Below, in pieces: positions 46,677 to 58,459 of a DNA stretch of 64,000 nt. The translations under genes and the position numbers were made by a program. Each line of letters begins with the position of its first letter. Position 1 is the stretch's first letter. The notes under the pieces were generated by a model. The model did no database searches and had not been told where the DNA came from. It worked only from the letters and a program-made list of their open reading frames with translations. Origin of the DNA: Macrotrachela quadricornifera. Its lineage: Eukaryota > Rotifera > Eurotatoria > Philodinida > Philodinidae. Location: NCBI GenBank assembly GCA_022393335.1, contig JAJEKB010020600.1, positions 578,115 to 642,114 of the forward strand. Reading direction: 5' to 3'.

Positions 46677-46922
46677 AAAAGACCATGTTTTTTTTGGATA
46701 GATAGCCTAATGCGGAATAAATGCTTTTTATATTTTTTGAAAATTTATGTTTCTATAAAGATTGAGAACTCTTTTGGCGAAGAACGTAGCAATACAGTAC
46801 ACAGTTTCTAGTAATCATAACACAAATAAATAGTTAAAATAGGTGTACTAAAAATGTTCTCAATTCTATAATAAAATGCTGAAAAAAAGTTTGGTTAAGA
46901 TAGCAAATAAGTTTTGACTGAG

Positions 46923-47541
46923 GAGGAAACCTTCCCAACTGCCAAATAGCTTTTTAGATGAAATCTATTGGGTTCCAGGTTATCGACTATGCTGATTCCG
47001 AATATTTGTACGAGAAGTGCTCTTAAGTCTTCTGTCCGGAGTTATGCGGATTTTACTGGATTTTTAACCTATGACATGGTATATACTGAAGAATCGAATG
47101 ACGATATTTCGAGCTAAGATTTTGTCCAGAGACAGGTCTATTAACCAATAGAAAGCTCTGAAAATTTTGACTCAAAAGAACGTTTCTTTCTGAAGATACT
47201 ATACATCTAAAAATCAAAATATTTTAGCATTGTTTACGGGATGCGTGTGTTTTTTGGAAGTTTAATATTTTGAGAAAGAAATGTTCTTTTGAGCCAAAAT
47301 TTTCGGGACTTTCTATTGGTAAATAGACCTGTCTCTGGACAAAATCTTAGCTCGAAATATCGTCATTCGATTCTTCAGTATATACCATGTCATAGGTTAA
47401 AAATCCAGTAAAATCCGCATAACTCCGGACAGAAGACCTAAGGGCACCTCTCATACAAATATTCGGAATCAGCATAGTCGATAACCTGAAACCCAGTAAA
47501 TTTCATCTGAAAAGCTATTTGACAGTTGGGAAGGCTTCCTC
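46923..47541. mobile_element. 619-bp foldback element
   Basis: Ends GAGGAAACCTTCCCAACTG and CAGTTGGGAAGGCTTCCTC. The arms, about 280 bp each, stay near-identical through ATTCTTCAGTATATACCATG and its complement, with a loop near 47200-47260. The arms carry ATGCTGATTCCGAATAT, also present in the foldback at 62888. No coding capacity. Confidence 0.9.
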
Positions 47542-48886
47542 GTTAGCCTTATCCCATTTGAAAACGTTCCGCCGCCCATGCTTCAGATACAAGGGCAATC
47601 CTATATGCTTTATATCCTGTGTTCGTTTCGCATCATTCTATCGTCTATGTAATCATAGTCTGATATCAAATCGAGAAGAATATAATTGTAATAACAACTA
47701 TATGAAAAATTTGCTAAAATGTACAAGAACTAAAGTTTATATCAAGTATCACTATTAGAATAATCCAAAAATAATATTATTAAGACAGCCTTCGACGCAA
47801 AGTACGATTTGGTTTGTCGTATAGCATGTTCTGTTTATCAATACAAATGTGTTACAACTTTTATTAAACAATTGTTGTGGAAAAATTTTTTATTTAGGTT
47901 CAATATGAAATTTAATTGAAAACCATTTTTTTCGAAAAGCAGTAGTATAAACATGCAAGATTTTGTCTACATATCTGTCTGAGTAATTAGTTACATAGAA
48001 AAATAGAACATATTTAAAACCGCATTCAATTATTCATTGATCCAAAATTGAAAGAAAAAAGAATTTTTCTTACCTTTCTGAGTCGTTATGTCGGTTGAAA
48101 ACTAAAAACAAAACTAATATATGTATAGATGTATTACAAAAAAAAGAATATAACAGACCTTGCGTATGACTCTTCTAAAGAAGGATGGATTGTCTTTATT
48201 TTCTAAAACAAAAGACAATATAAGGAAACATTAAGGATTCTATCGAAGACTTTGAATTCTTTCGAGTTTCAGATGGAGCTATCATTTTATGTATCTTTTT
48301 TAAAGTTTTATTTAAAAGGCTTAAAATTTGAAAAGATCTTATTTAGGAAATATCGAACTTTAAACAGTTTAATTTTTTTGTCAAAAATAAAAATGGTTCT
48401 TAAAATGATATCAAATTGTAGAAGCCTAAAAGATTCTGTTTAGGAACTTTCTTTTTAACAAAGTAGAAGCATTATCTGCCGATTGCAGATGTAGTGTTAG
48501 AAAGGGTGTCATTTTTACGTTCCCTTTCCAAGAATGGACAACAGAACTACATTGTTCTCTTCTGAGAATGAAACACGCATAACAGTTTCAAAATTTTTCG
48601 AGAACAAAATGCTAAAGAAAGAGAACGATTGCTATCTCTATCACTTTTTCCACGTAGTTTATCATTGTTTACATGTCCATTTGAGATAGCGAGGAGCGCA
48701 TAATATTCTTAAATAACAATACAAGCAAACATGTATAGATATCTTTATACATTTAAAAAATACTGGAAAACGCAACTTCAAGAGTGTTTCATTCTTTAGA
48801 AACGGAGCTCTGATATTTCTGCTGTTGAAATGTGTGTGGTTTTTTTCGATCATTTGTACAATCACAAGACATTATTGATAATGTAT
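47542..48886. other. No recognisable gene
   Basis: AT-rich stretch between a foldback and a mariner relic. Open frames of 60-80 codons show no domain. Nothing structural beyond short hairpins. Confidence 0.35.
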
Positions 48887-50268
48887 AAGAAAGTAAAATT
48901 CTTGTTTGTTTATACTTTGAGCATACCAACAGTAGTGAGAGAGGTACTTTTTTTCCTTAAACAGGAGTATAAAAAAATTTCTTTTTTTACCAATAGATAG
49001 AGTGTGCTTCGCTCTATCCTCCTATGCTATTTGATAATTGATCGCCTTCTACCAAGTTAGTGAAATTTGGAGAAAACGTTTTTTGCTTACAACTCTCTGG
49101 TAGAAGAAGTTTATTTTTTCGTTTTTTCTGTGTTTTTTTCTTCCTTTTTTTATTCTTTTCTTATTATTTTTTACAACTTGCTTCCACATGTTTTACTATG
49201 TAGTGATATCAGTGGAAAAGAAGAGAAAACAGAAACAAAACTGAATTTGGTTATTATTTCATTAAATGTTCAAAGTAATCATCATGATTATCGACACACA
49301 GCTGCATTTTTTTTTATCCATTTCTCGAAGGTCTTTCTGTATTCGTCTGAATTTAAGAAGTTCATGAAATTGATCACAGTATCATGAAATGATTCCGGAT
49401 CATCTTGATTGGTCAGATTATCTTTGATCAAGTCGAATAATCAGAAATCACAAGGTGACAAATTTGGATAATTAGGTGGATATGATATTATTGTAAGACC
49501 CTCAGAATCAAGATAATCGGATACATCTTCATGCACATGTGGTCTACCATTGTCATAATGAATTTTGATACCATGAGTCCCATACGAAGGTCTTTGATGT
49601 TTAGTCTCATCGATCAGAGGTCGTAAACACTGACTGATATAATAATGATGGTCAACAGCCTCACCACGTTCGGTGCGATGGATTAACATAGGCTCGCTCG
49701 ATTTGAAAAAGATTGAAAACAAGGTTTTTGGTGCAAACCGACTTCCTCGAACAACAGTAGATGGAGGATTTTCTATATCTACCCATGCCTTGTTTTGATA
49801 TCTTTCGACCGACCTCTTGCTGCAATACTAAGTGCAGTACGCACTTTTATGTAAAAGCGAAAATTTTCAGTAGTCATCAAAAGTCAAAGAGGAGAGGTGA
49901 AGAAAAGGAAAGCAGAAAATACGCGATGCTTCATAATAATGCAGTTAATAACTCAGACGCATTGCTTCTTATGTATATATGGAAGCAAGTTGTAAAAAAT
50001 AATAAGAAAAGAAGAAAAAACGAAAAAGAATGATCTATAGACGAAAATATGAGCTTCTGCTACCAGGGAGTTGTAAGCAAAAAAACGTTTTCTCCAAATT
50101 TCACTAACTTGGTAGAAGGCGATGAATTATCAAACAGCATAGCAAGATAGAGCGAAACACGCTCTATCTATTGGTAGAAAAAGAAAATTTTTTATACTCT
50201 TGCTAACGAGAAAAAAATACTTTCCTTACTACTTTTGGTATTCCCTAAGTAGAAAATTTTACGATATA
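48887..50268. mobile_element. Mariner-derived element with about 290-bp inverted ends
   Basis: The left end (48887-49190) and right end (49978-50268) are inverted copies sharing CTTCTACCAAGTTAGTGAAA, TTTGGAGAAAACG and CTTATTATTTTTTACAACTT. The space between holds a mariner transposase remnant on the minus strand. Such long ends are unusual for mariner (normally about 30 bp), so the transposon probably inserted in, or recombined with, another inverted repeat. Confidence 0.75.
49275..49800 (-). pseudogene. Mariner transposase fragment (DD34D), inactive
   Basis: The minus-strand frame reads NKAWVDIENPPSTVVRGSRF, then FSIFFKSSEPMLIHRTERGE, HHYYISQCLRPLIDE, IKIHYDNGRPHVHEDV and YPPNYPNLSPCDF. The second and third catalytic aspartates (YDN and CDF) are 34 residues apart, as in mariner. 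The expected Trp after CDF is a stop codon. In-frame sequence continues after it (LFDLIKDNLTNQDDPESFHD). The helix-turn-helix region and the first Asp are missing upstream. Confidence 0.88.
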
Positions 50269-51404
50269 TTAGTGGTCAAGACTAACCAGGTAAACCTGCT
50301 CAAATGATTCTAGACAAAGTGCTGAGTTCAGCATGCCCATGTACTGATGTCCATAGCAGTATGTTTACTGAACAAGCACCCGTATAGATACCCACATCTA
50401 TAATTTTACTGAGAAATGCGTTGCAGAGTATCTTAAATTTATCGCGTTCTATATGACAATTGGCCATTCACCGTTTCATTTTGCATACAGATCTTTATAT
50501 TAACAACTCGTCAAAAAACATGAAATTAATGTTTTTTCACACTAATTTTTTTTCTAGATTATTTCTTAATTACCTACTAGCTGAGAACATGCCGATCTTA
50601 ATAATAAATTGAGTGAGGACTACCCTAATGTGGTTTGATAAAAATCTTATCAATTCAAGTCTGGTTAGATGCCAAAATTTGACCTGTTTCAGTTTTCAAA
50701 ATTGATGAAATTAAATTAACTAAAACGAAATAATGTCATCAATTTCTTTGAGAAAAATAAGAATGAAAAAGGTCGACGATTAGGTTCGATTATCAACATA
50801 CTGTAATTTTGATGACAGACTACCTAAAAATGCTGTGCAATAGTACGCAGTTGAGTATTCGATTAGTATTTTCAAGTACCCATTTACTAGATGCTTTTCA
50901 GTAAGGCAGCTGACGAAGTATTGTATGCGTAACTAAAAGTACCTTACGGTATTTTAGTACCTGAAAGTTTCTCGAGCATACTAATAGCAGGATACTTTTC
51001 AGGCACTCTATGCTCAGTACATTCACTAGAGGAAGCTTTTCATAATAATAATAATAAAATAATGAGGATGGTCGTTGATCTGGGAGAGGGGACTATGTTA
51101 CTTATAAGTTTTTAATCAAATTTTATCACTTTGTGATTAGCTGTAGTAGCTATATCGTATTTCACGTTTTAATTTCACAGGGATTGTGGAAACAGCTCTT
51201 TTTTTTTAGAAAGTAGTTCTGGGTTCATCATTAATTTCGATATGTGCTGATATACAACAGAACCACAATTAGTAACTAGAAAAATAGTGTACATCAAAAT
51301 CTTTCAAGAGTACCTAAGGCGAAATTGAATGATTTTTAGTGTCCATTTCAGAGTAAAATATCCAGGAGCATTTTTTAAGAAATTTTGAAACAACAATGAA
51401 AAAA
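50269..51404. other. No recognisable gene
   Basis: AT-rich, with an (ATA)n tract near 51045-51058. Nothing else supported. Confidence 0.35.
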
Positions 51405-52560
51405 TAACTTGAATACTTAACGCTATCTATGGTCGAACCTATTCTATTTTTTTATAAACTGAAAGAAAAATTCCAGTCGTCTTTCTTCTCAGATATACCC
51501 TGAGTTTTAAAAGATGAACCTAATCTTTTTTGAAAATAATATACTTTCTCAACTATAATATAATGGTTAGATAGCCCGACCTTCCCTCTATCGTTCAATA
51601 CAGAACTGAAATCGATAACATTTTGCATTCAAAAGATATGAAGTCTTTAATCAAAACTACTTACCATTTTTTTAAAATCTAAGCAACTAACAAAAGATTC
51701 TGCTCTATAAATTCTTAGTTGTCTTCAACTTCGTGACTCAACTCATTAATTGTTAGACATTGTACTATTCAATATGAAAACAAAACATAAATGAGAACAT
51801 TATATACCGATAGAAAGTATTACGTTACTGCTATCATTGCATTTCATTATGATCCTCTATATTTGCTTTTCTTTACTTTCTGGTGTCCACTCAGGTTACT
51901 ATCTTTTGTTTGTTTAAGAGAATGTGAACCTTACACAGTATTGTTCAAAGCAAAAGTCAATACCGCTTATCTATGAAGATAGATGCAAAATAATTCAAAA
52001 ATAATTTGACTTATCAAAAAACAATATTTAATTTGTTCACACAATGACCTGCATTGATTATGTAACAGAATTAGATTATGTAAAATTACTTAGCACGAAT
52101 TATTACATTACAGACTATTAATTGAACTAACCTAAGATATTGATTCATTAGCGTCAAAATGAGTTTAATGTATGGTTCTTGATTTTATTTCTAGTAGAAA
52201 TAAACCTTCAAATCTTCATAAATTACGTCACGAAGCTGAAGATACGTAAGAACTTGAAGAAGAAAATATTTAATTAGTGGCTTAGTTTTAAAAAAATTGG
52301 TTAGTAGACTTGAATAAAGTCACAATTTTTTTTTTTGAATGCAAAAGATTATCGATTTCGACCTTGTGTAGATCGATGGAAGGAAAATCAGGCTATCTGA
52401 ACATTACATTATAGTTGAGAAAGTATAATATTTTAAAAAACGATGAAGCACATCTTTAGAACTCAGAAAATATCTCAGAAGAAAGGTAAATGGAATTTTT
52501 TGTTGACTTTATAAAAATATAGAACAAATTAGATCTTAGATAGTGCTAATTATTCAAATT
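51405..52560. mobile_element. 1.15-kb foldback, about 280-bp arms
   Basis: Arms 51405-51690 and 52272-52560 share in opposite orientation ATTATAGTTGAGAAAGTATA, GGGCTATCT (left, complement) and TTTTGAATGCAAAA. The arms are about 75-80% alike by eye. The 580-bp spacer has no frame of note (a 61-codon frame at 51791-51976 only). Confidence 0.8.
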
Positions 52561-53072
52561 ATATATCTCTTGCTGTTTCAAAGTTATTCGAATAATGTCC
52601 ATAGCCATTTAACTCTGATATGAACAATAATCTCTATGTACTTTGACATGAAACGATTCTGTTACTTTGAGAATAACTCTGAGTTATTGTTTAACTCACA
52701 TTCTACGTCCTTTACAACATTAAAAACATGGAATCGATTCTATCACAATAGCTTTACTTTGTAAAGAAGAAAATTCCTTTAATTATCGGATGCTAAGGAT
52801 GAGCACCTTCTGGTCACACTATGGGTACGACATTAATCAAAGAATTTTTTTAAAATTTTTTTCAAAACCTTCTATAAATCGTCGAACTTTTGAAAAAAAA
52901 TTTCTCGATTTATTGAAAATTTTTAATAAATATCGAATTACAAGCCAAGATTTCAAAGTATTGATGGGAGATACCTCCCTCATTCTACTTCCGTTCGTAA
53001 CAGCTTTCGCACTATTCATTTTTATATGCAACAATCATTTGAAAATAATAGATTTTCTTATGATGAACTTAC
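52561..53072. other. Expected 3' continuation of the ART-TPR gene, not found
   Basis: The last visible exon ends at a good donor, yet no TPR-coding exon appears on the minus strand here. Open frames present (52790-53119 plus, 52837-53034 minus) are shadows of each other and unlike TPRs. The gene may be broken, or its last exons replaced by the foldback at 51405. Confidence 0.35.
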
Positions 53073-54598
53073 CTATAGAATTGTTTGTTTCATTAATATT
53101 TGGTTTGACGGTTAATTGATTTTTGTTTTCAAATTCGAGTGATTTTTGATGCCATTGAATACTCATATCATAATTACCCGTTTGTGATGCAAGTATGCCC
53201 AAATCTTCATATAAAACTCCAAGTAAAGGATTAGTTAGTGAAAGTTGTTTTAATAAACGATTAAAATATTTTTCAGCTAAATCAAGTTTGCCTATCTCCC
53301 ATAATATTTTTCCTAAAGTTCGAAGATTTGTTTCTCCACTTCCAACTTTTTGTTTCATATGTATCAGGACTTGTTTTAGCTCATGTTCATCATCGCTACA
53401 TAAAGTCATTTTAATAGTCCAAATTTGATCATCATCACACTTAATACTTTTTAGGTGAAAAATGGAGCCAATCATAAATAGTATTTCTGATTCACTGGGA
53501 ATCTCACTAAATTTACTTATATCAGCAAATGGTTTTGTAGTGACCATCTTAGGATCAGCATCAATTTCAAAAAATACTCGTTCCAAATCATTTGAAGTAG
53601 AGGAACTTTTGAGAAATTCAAAGGCTTGCTCATATTCAGTACTAGTAGAGAAGAATGAATTGATAGAAATAAATTGGCCAATACTTTGTCCTAGAGTCAT
53701 AAGTTCATCAGTTGTCATTTTTTGACCTCGATAAACTTTTAATGAATTTTTCGATTGATATTTTTGTAATTGTCGATGAATATCAGAAATATATTCACGA
53801 AATAAAAAAATCATATGAATATCTTGTTTTCGTAGAGCACCATTAAGAATTTTATAAAAAAACATTTCTCTTGTATACCACCATAAAGCTTTGTTAGGTG
53901 AATAATCATTTTGAAATTCATGTATATTTTCTAGTTCAAAATTATTTCCTTCATATTGAGTTTTACAACAATTAATAAGATCGTTTTTATCTATTTGAGT
54001 AGATTTTAATCGTAAAAGACAATCAATAAGAACTTGAGAAAAAACAAATTCTCCATTAACTCCTGTTGTTGATTTACCAGCACCAGCACTTGATGTAAAA
54101 ATATTAATTGATAATGGTTCTTCAACTTTTTTTTGAATTTGATGATCTTCTTTAATGCTTGAAATGAGTTCATCAAATTCAGTAACAACAGCTTTTACCT
54201 GTAAACAATAAATAAAGTAAAACTGAGAATTTTCTCTTTAATTTTACCTTTGCAAATTTAGAAGACCATTGTTCATTACCTTTCTTATCCGTACAATAAA
54301 CATAAATTGATATAACTTGACGAAGATTATGTATAGATGATACTAATTCTCGTCCTAGCTGACCACTAACAATCAAAACTAATCGATCTTTTTCTGATGT
54401 TTGTTCAATATATTGTTGACATTGTTTTACATCTTGAAATTTCTTAATATAGTTAATGATGGAACGTAGTTTTTGTTCTGTATTTCGACTCTCATTAACG
54501 TTTCCATTTGCGTCGAGCCAAATTAGACAAAATATTTCCAAATGTTTATCATCGATATTTGTGTATGAATTATCATTTGGTAGAACAGCAGTAGCCAT
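53073..54598 (-). CDS. ADP-ribosyltransferase (ART) with TPR repeats
   Basis: Exon 1 is 54248-54598 (ATG, MATAVLPNDNSY) and exon 2 is 53073-54198, with a 49-bp intron between. About 115 residues of N-terminal domain (EIFCLIWLDANGNVNESRNT) lead to the region FVFSQVLIDCLLRLKS, then an arginine-type ART fold: YRGQKMT (NAD-binding Arg), FISINSFFSTSTEYEQA (Ser-Thr-Ser motif) and SESEILFM (ExE catalytic pair). Two TPR units follow (LRTLGKILWEIGKLDLAEKY; LYEDLGILASQTGNYDMSIQ). A GTAAGT donor after NNSIG suggests further TPR exons, but none is recognisable downstream. Read through, it would stop at 53035. The ART triad is complete, so mono-ADP-ribosylation of proteins is expected. ART-TPR proteins form large families in bdelloids. 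The 3' end may be truncated. Confidence 0.87.
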
Positions 54599-54778
54599 AT
54601 TAATTTAAGAATCTAAATTTTACAAAGGACTTGAATGTCGTATTTTCATCTATTTATAAAACGAAATGTTATATATGGACTTTAATTGTTTTATTTTTCT
54701 GAAGGAAATAACTGATCTTTTTCACATCATCCACAAATATGACAAAAAAACATGTATATAATTGCGAGCGAAGTACTA

Positions 54779-54972
54779 CATATGGGGGCGATCAACCGCC
54801 CGGATACCCCATTTTGATACAGTTCTATTGTAAGGATAAAATATAGTATTGTTCGGGCCAAACTAAGGTTATCTAGGATCCTCTCTTATATGATCCGAAC
54901 AATAGTATATTTTATCCTTACAATAAGACTGTGTCAAAATGGGGTATCATGTCGACTTGTCACACCCATATA
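54779..54972. repeat. 194-bp foldback element
   Basis: Arms from ATATGGG at both ends through GATACCCCATTTTGA, CTATTGTAAGGATAAAATAT and ATTGTTCGG to their complements, almost perfect. The centre is ATCTAGGATCCTCTCTTATA. It shares this core with 25415-25541 and the GTAAGGATAA..GTTCG arm with 21417-21450. It sits about 180 bp upstream of the ART-TPR start codon. Confidence 0.88.
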
Positions 54973-57240
54973 TCACAGCATATACTATATTCACAATTCG
55001 ATTTATGGAAATTTGTGTATATGAATGCGTATTATATTATATTATTACATGAGAAAACATACAAACATTTTCTCAAATAACTTTAGTACATATCCAACTA
55101 GAGGACTTCTAACAAATAAATGGCATTAAGATGGCATAAAATATAAATAATTATAATGACCTAAAACTCACAAAATATACCGAAAATTGCTGACTATTTG
55201 ATATTTAAATGATTAATTTAATGAATATAAAATCATTCAATGGAGAACCAGGAATTTTGTCAATATGTCTCTCTCCAAATGGCGAAAGTTTTACTGATGG
55301 ACTTTTGGTAATCCATTAAATGTTCACAATAAATACTGTATAAAAATCAAATCATTTTTGAGCATTATTTGTGATCGTTTTGCATCATAATAATTCTGTG
55401 GATTTTATATTGTATTAGTATGATTTTATTACACGTATTCTTATTTCACTATTCATTTTATTTTGTATCCTCTCATATAATTCCTTGCTAATTACCTGTT
55501 AAAATATTGTATTGGTATTAAATCAAATATCTTGTTATCGAAAGGTTGTTTTTTTTTTCTACTGCGAAATATCACTTTTTTTTCACTATTATATTCATTG
55601 TCATGCTTTATTAATCAAGCAATATTTTTTTCAACTATCTTACAAAAAATATCCATTTATGACGCACCATATTACACACGTTTTTTTGCTTTCTTTTCAA
55701 CTAAGAGAAGGAATGCACAATGCACACATTGATGATACTGTACGAAAAAAAAGATACCATTATTGGTAAACAAAAGAAAGAATCCAAACTGTAATTGATA
55801 AATTATTATTTCAAAATATGGAGTTCTAATAAAGCAATGAGATTTTTTCGAAATATTAATTCGAAATGAGAATTATTATAAAATATTTTTATATCAATAT
55901 TTATTATCATTATTAATCAATCTTATAAAAAAATTTTCTTACACTTTGATGATATCTATCATAAATATCTACAATCAATTGTTAAACATGAACATGTATT
56001 GAATAATTAAAAATAAGATTTAAAAAATTATTTAAGTCATTAATTCAATAGCAATTTTTGAAGATTATTTTATTTTATTTTTTGTATTATACAAACGAAT
56101 TTAATCAAAAATTTATGCTTAATTTAAATTAAATAAGATTATTTAAGAAAATATCTATAGGTGAAATAATAATACATTATTTTATTTTTTACACTAATCA
56201 ATGAAACATCTTATTAAATTAACGAATATTTTATCTCTTTGGTTTTTTCTTTAAAATTTATAAACTAAAAGTTCAATATAATGATTTTTATTGTTTATTT
56301 ATGATAAATAAATAAATTTAATTTAGAAAATAATCAGTCAAATAAATAGTTTGAAAATGATACTGCTCTTAATATTTTATGCAGTAAAAATCTATCTTTA
56401 AAAAATTCTTTTCATGTTAAACAATTATCTTCTAACATATCTATTCATTGATATATTGTTATTACTTATCATCTATTTAAATATTGTGAAAGACAATATA
56501 ATACAATAATATTTTATATACTGATTGCAATTTTAAATTATTATTTTAATTATATAAAAATTTAATAATCGTTAAATTCTCTTCTTTGAAATAGTAATTA
56601 TTCACCATTAGCTACCGAATATTTATAATATAAAAAATTTTCTTGAATATGTCTATTATAAATTTCATGGATTCATTTAATTAGAAGATTTTAAAACAAA
56701 AGAAATATTATTTTTAGTAATATTATCATCTACAGTTGTATTCGACGAAAATTTCACAAATCTTTTTACAATCTTTTTTCTGTGACTCAGAGCAACTATA
56801 AGTGCCATTATTTTTAGAAGTGACTCTTCAATGGTTATACTACATAACGACTAGAGAGACAATAATAATGTGCCACAGGTTTATTGCCCGTTAGGACCGT
56901 CCGTGGCTATTATTACTAGTGTTCCACATGCAGTCAGGTTCTATCATCTTTTCCTTTTTTCAGACGGCAATAACGTGTGACTCAGAAGTCCTAATTTTCT
57001 TGTTCAAGTTCTAGAATGAAAACCTAGGGATGATTTTGAAGAGAATTTCACGGCATTTTTATTAAAAATAGAATTGTCTCCAGGAAAACGAAGGAACAGA
57101 AGTTATACCGAAAATATTAAGATCCCTAGATCGAACAATCTAACCATCGGATCCCGTCGAATCCTATACGAAAATCCACCCAACTCGATAACTTCCAACA
57201 GGATCCTACAGGAATTCGCTACGTAAACTAGATATTATCT
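54973..57240. other. No recognisable gene
   Basis: Extremely AT-rich, especially 55790-56730, with no sustained frame. A short palindromic region near 56850-56915 (AATAATAATGTGCCAC...GTGGCTATTATTA) separated by GC-richer DNA is the only structure seen. Confidence 0.35.
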
Positions 57241-57289
57241 ACAATAGTAATGCTTCATTGATCATCACTTTAATTTCAGTATATAATAT

Positions 57290-57670
57290 ACTTATTTAAA
57301 TAAATATTTACTGTTCTATTGGACGTTCAGATGGACCTAAAATAAAATTTAAAAAAACATTAATTTATGAATAGAATATTGACTGATCTATTTCGATGTT
57401 CTAATGGACTTGTAATCGAATACAGAAATTATTTAAATAAAATACTTCGTATGTCACTTTGATCTCGAAATAGACTTAAAATAAATGAAATACGGACCAT
57501 ATAATTCTTCTGTTGAAATGAATATAAAATAAATAAATAAAAAGTATATTTGTAAATGAAAGGTTATACGATTTATTTCCTTGTTTGAATTATTTGAAAT
57601 AAAAGAGAAAAAAAATATTCATATAAATCATCATTATCGACTGTTTGTTTCAATGTTGAGATGACTCCAA
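57290..57670. repeat. Degenerate AT-rich tandem repeat
   Basis: Successive diverged units of roughly 85-100 bp end with a variant of TGTTCTAATGGAC...AAAATAAA (near 57310, 57395, 57465 and 57650). The alignment is weak. Similar degenerate repetition (ATTCATAATAA, AATATTCAAATATATT) continues at 58080-58260 and 58740-59040. Confidence 0.3.
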
Positions 57671-57716
57671 ATAAAGAAAAGAAATTATAGAATTCAATAA
57701 TTACTTACTATTTGTC

Positions 57717-57880
57717 TTGATGGTGAAGTTAATCTATGTTTCGTATGTTGTCTAATAATGAGTTGAAGTAAAACTAGAGATAATGTTAGATATAGACATA
57801 AATTAATAAGATATTGAGCATATAATTGTTTTTCATGGTTGATAAGCTTTTATTCAAAATGATAATCGGTCCATTTTTCT
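57717..57880 (-). pseudogene. Possible exon of a membrane protein with an in-frame stop
   Basis: Between a plausible acceptor (AACGATTAG) and a GTAAGT donor, the minus strand reads KWTDYHFE-stop-KLINHEKQLYAQYL then CLYLTLSLVLLQLII, a membrane span, and a basic tail. The stop and the lack of recognised neighbours argue for a dead exon. Unrecognised family. Confidence 0.25.
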
Positions 57881-58354
57881 AATCGTTAACATAAAGTAAC
57901 AAAAAACAAACATGTGAAAGACAATTTGTTTATAAAGAAACAGTTATGAAAGCAGAAAAAATGCTTTTCCTATCTGATAATATGTAAATACAGAAGAAAA
58001 TGACATAAAGTGAACAAAAAAGAAAGGATTTGAATTGATTACAATATTTAGAAATACTATCTCATAGGATATTTTACAAATAGTTAATATTCAAATATAT
58101 TCTTCAATTTCATATATCATCGAGAAACATTTGATTGAAAAATATTTCGTAATAAATAACTATTGTAATTTTTTGTTCAATTAAAAGAAAATATTCATAA
58201 TTCATTATATCATTACCAAATGTTTGGTCTAAAAATAATTCATAATAAGTTCCAATTAAAATATTTTTATTCGATTGTATTGAAAATGAACGCACTATAT
58301 AGGAATATTTTACAGAATTCAAGTCAAATACTTCGATATGATTATAATACAAAT

Positions 58355-58451
58355 CAGAGATGTCCATTATTGCACTATCGTCAACGAGAGTTCACCGCCG
58401 CTGCCGCGGTAAACTTGCATTGATAGTATAGAGCAACAATGGTCGTCTCTG
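58355..58451. mobile_element. 97-bp hAT-type MITE, TSD ATACAAAT
   Basis: The ends CAGAGATGTCCATTATTGCA and CAGAGACGACCATTGTTGCT (from the right) form inverted repeats of about 30 bp. The central CCGCCGCTGCCGCGG block is GC-rich. The 8-bp duplication ATACAAAT lies at 58347-58354 and 58452-58459. It is the shortest complete element in the window. Confidence 0.9.
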
Positions 58452-58459
58452 ATACAAAT

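Noticed and set aside
53195..53725. Plus-strand frames over the ART-TPR gene
   Set aside because: Antisense shadows of a gene with clear motifs on the minus strand.
54061..54120. P-loop-like SSAGAGKSTTG in the ART-TPR protein
   Set aside because: No Walker B or NTPase fold follows, and the position falls in a variable linker before FVFSQVLID; treated as chance.
54006..54188. Minus-strand 60-codon frame beginning MLLNLMNSFQ
   Set aside because: Out of frame with the ART-TPR exon, whose frame is open throughout and matches the family.
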